Below, in pieces: positions 22,384 through 22,445 of a DNA stretch of 22,445 nucleotides. The first letter of the stretch is position 1. Each line of letters begins with the position of its first letter. The notes beneath the pieces were generated by a model that saw only the letters and a list, made by a program, of their open reading frames with translations, did no database searches and was not told the origin of the DNA. A program made the translations under genes and the position numbers. The stretch spans positions 1-22,445 of the forward strand of contig CALJSD010000169.1 in assembly GCA_937976325.1 (NCBI GenBank), written 5' to 3'. The DNA is from an uncultured Carnobacterium sp. GTDB taxonomy: Bacteria; Bacillota; Bacilli; Lactobacillales; Aerococcaceae.

Positions 22384-22445
22384 ATGACAGTTTTAACAAA
22401 AATCAGACCAAAAGAACCATTAAAAACTTTAAAGTGGGTTGAGCC
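22384..22445 (+). CDS. Start of an unrecognised gene, cut by the window end
   Basis: An ATG behind GAGGGAACC opens a frame of 20 codons, MTVLTKIRPKEPLKTLKWVE, before the window ends. The start has no signal peptide or membrane segment and is lysine-rich. An extended -10 lies just upstream and a terminator closes the previous gene, so this is probably the first gene of a new unit. I do not recognise the family from these residues. Confidence 0.6.
   Translation, partial: MTVLTKIRPKEPLKTLKWVE

Overview
The window is a chromosomal segment of a low-GC Gram-positive bacterium of the Lactobacillales type. The evidence is strong AGGAGG ribosome binding sites, extended -10 promoters, a CIRCE element at groESL, a rex / ABC-F / groESL neighbourhood like the B. 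subtilis ydiF-ydiH-groES-groEL region, and heterodimeric ABC exporters. A Carnobacteriaceae-like genus such as Granulicatella would fit, but the genus is a guess. No tRNA, rRNA, CRISPR array, transposase or prophage gene was seen.

Layout. At the left edge the start of rpsT (TTG start, minus strand) diverges from uvrB. uvrB is followed by an MmcQ/YjbR-family gene and asd, closed by a terminator. Next is a two-gene operon for an asymmetric heterodimeric ABC exporter, behind an unusual palindrome-rich control region. A minus-strand ABC-F gene (YdiF type) converges on it and diverges from rex. A small minus-strand membrane-protein gene diverges from the CIRCE-controlled groES-groEL operon. After groEL lies a gene-free region of about 400 bp full of inverted and direct repeats. 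It is followed by a minus-strand SMI1/KNR4 (SUKH) gene, the lemA-htpX pair, an unrecognised 255-aa gene, the ddl-murF cell-wall operon, a second repeat-bearing gap, cshA (DEAD-box helicase with a long leader), a CPBP-family membrane protease gene and the start of an unrecognised gene cut by the window end.

Most genes are housekeeping: DNA repair, lysine/threonine/peptidoglycan precursor supply (asd, ddl, murF), redox sensing (rex), protein quality control (groESL, htpX) and RNA remodelling (cshA). The most unusual content is intergenic. Two long inverted-repeat elements of about 190 bp (13001-13190, and 19428-19622 in opposite orientation) share a conserved core. Their inner hairpins and outer arms differ in sequence between the copies but remain self-complementary within each copy, which is what a selected structure or a hairpin-associated mobile element would look like. 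Other points are two abutting GTAACA-N4-TGTTAC palindromes at the ABC exporter promoter and a terminator-like hairpin inside the cshA leader.
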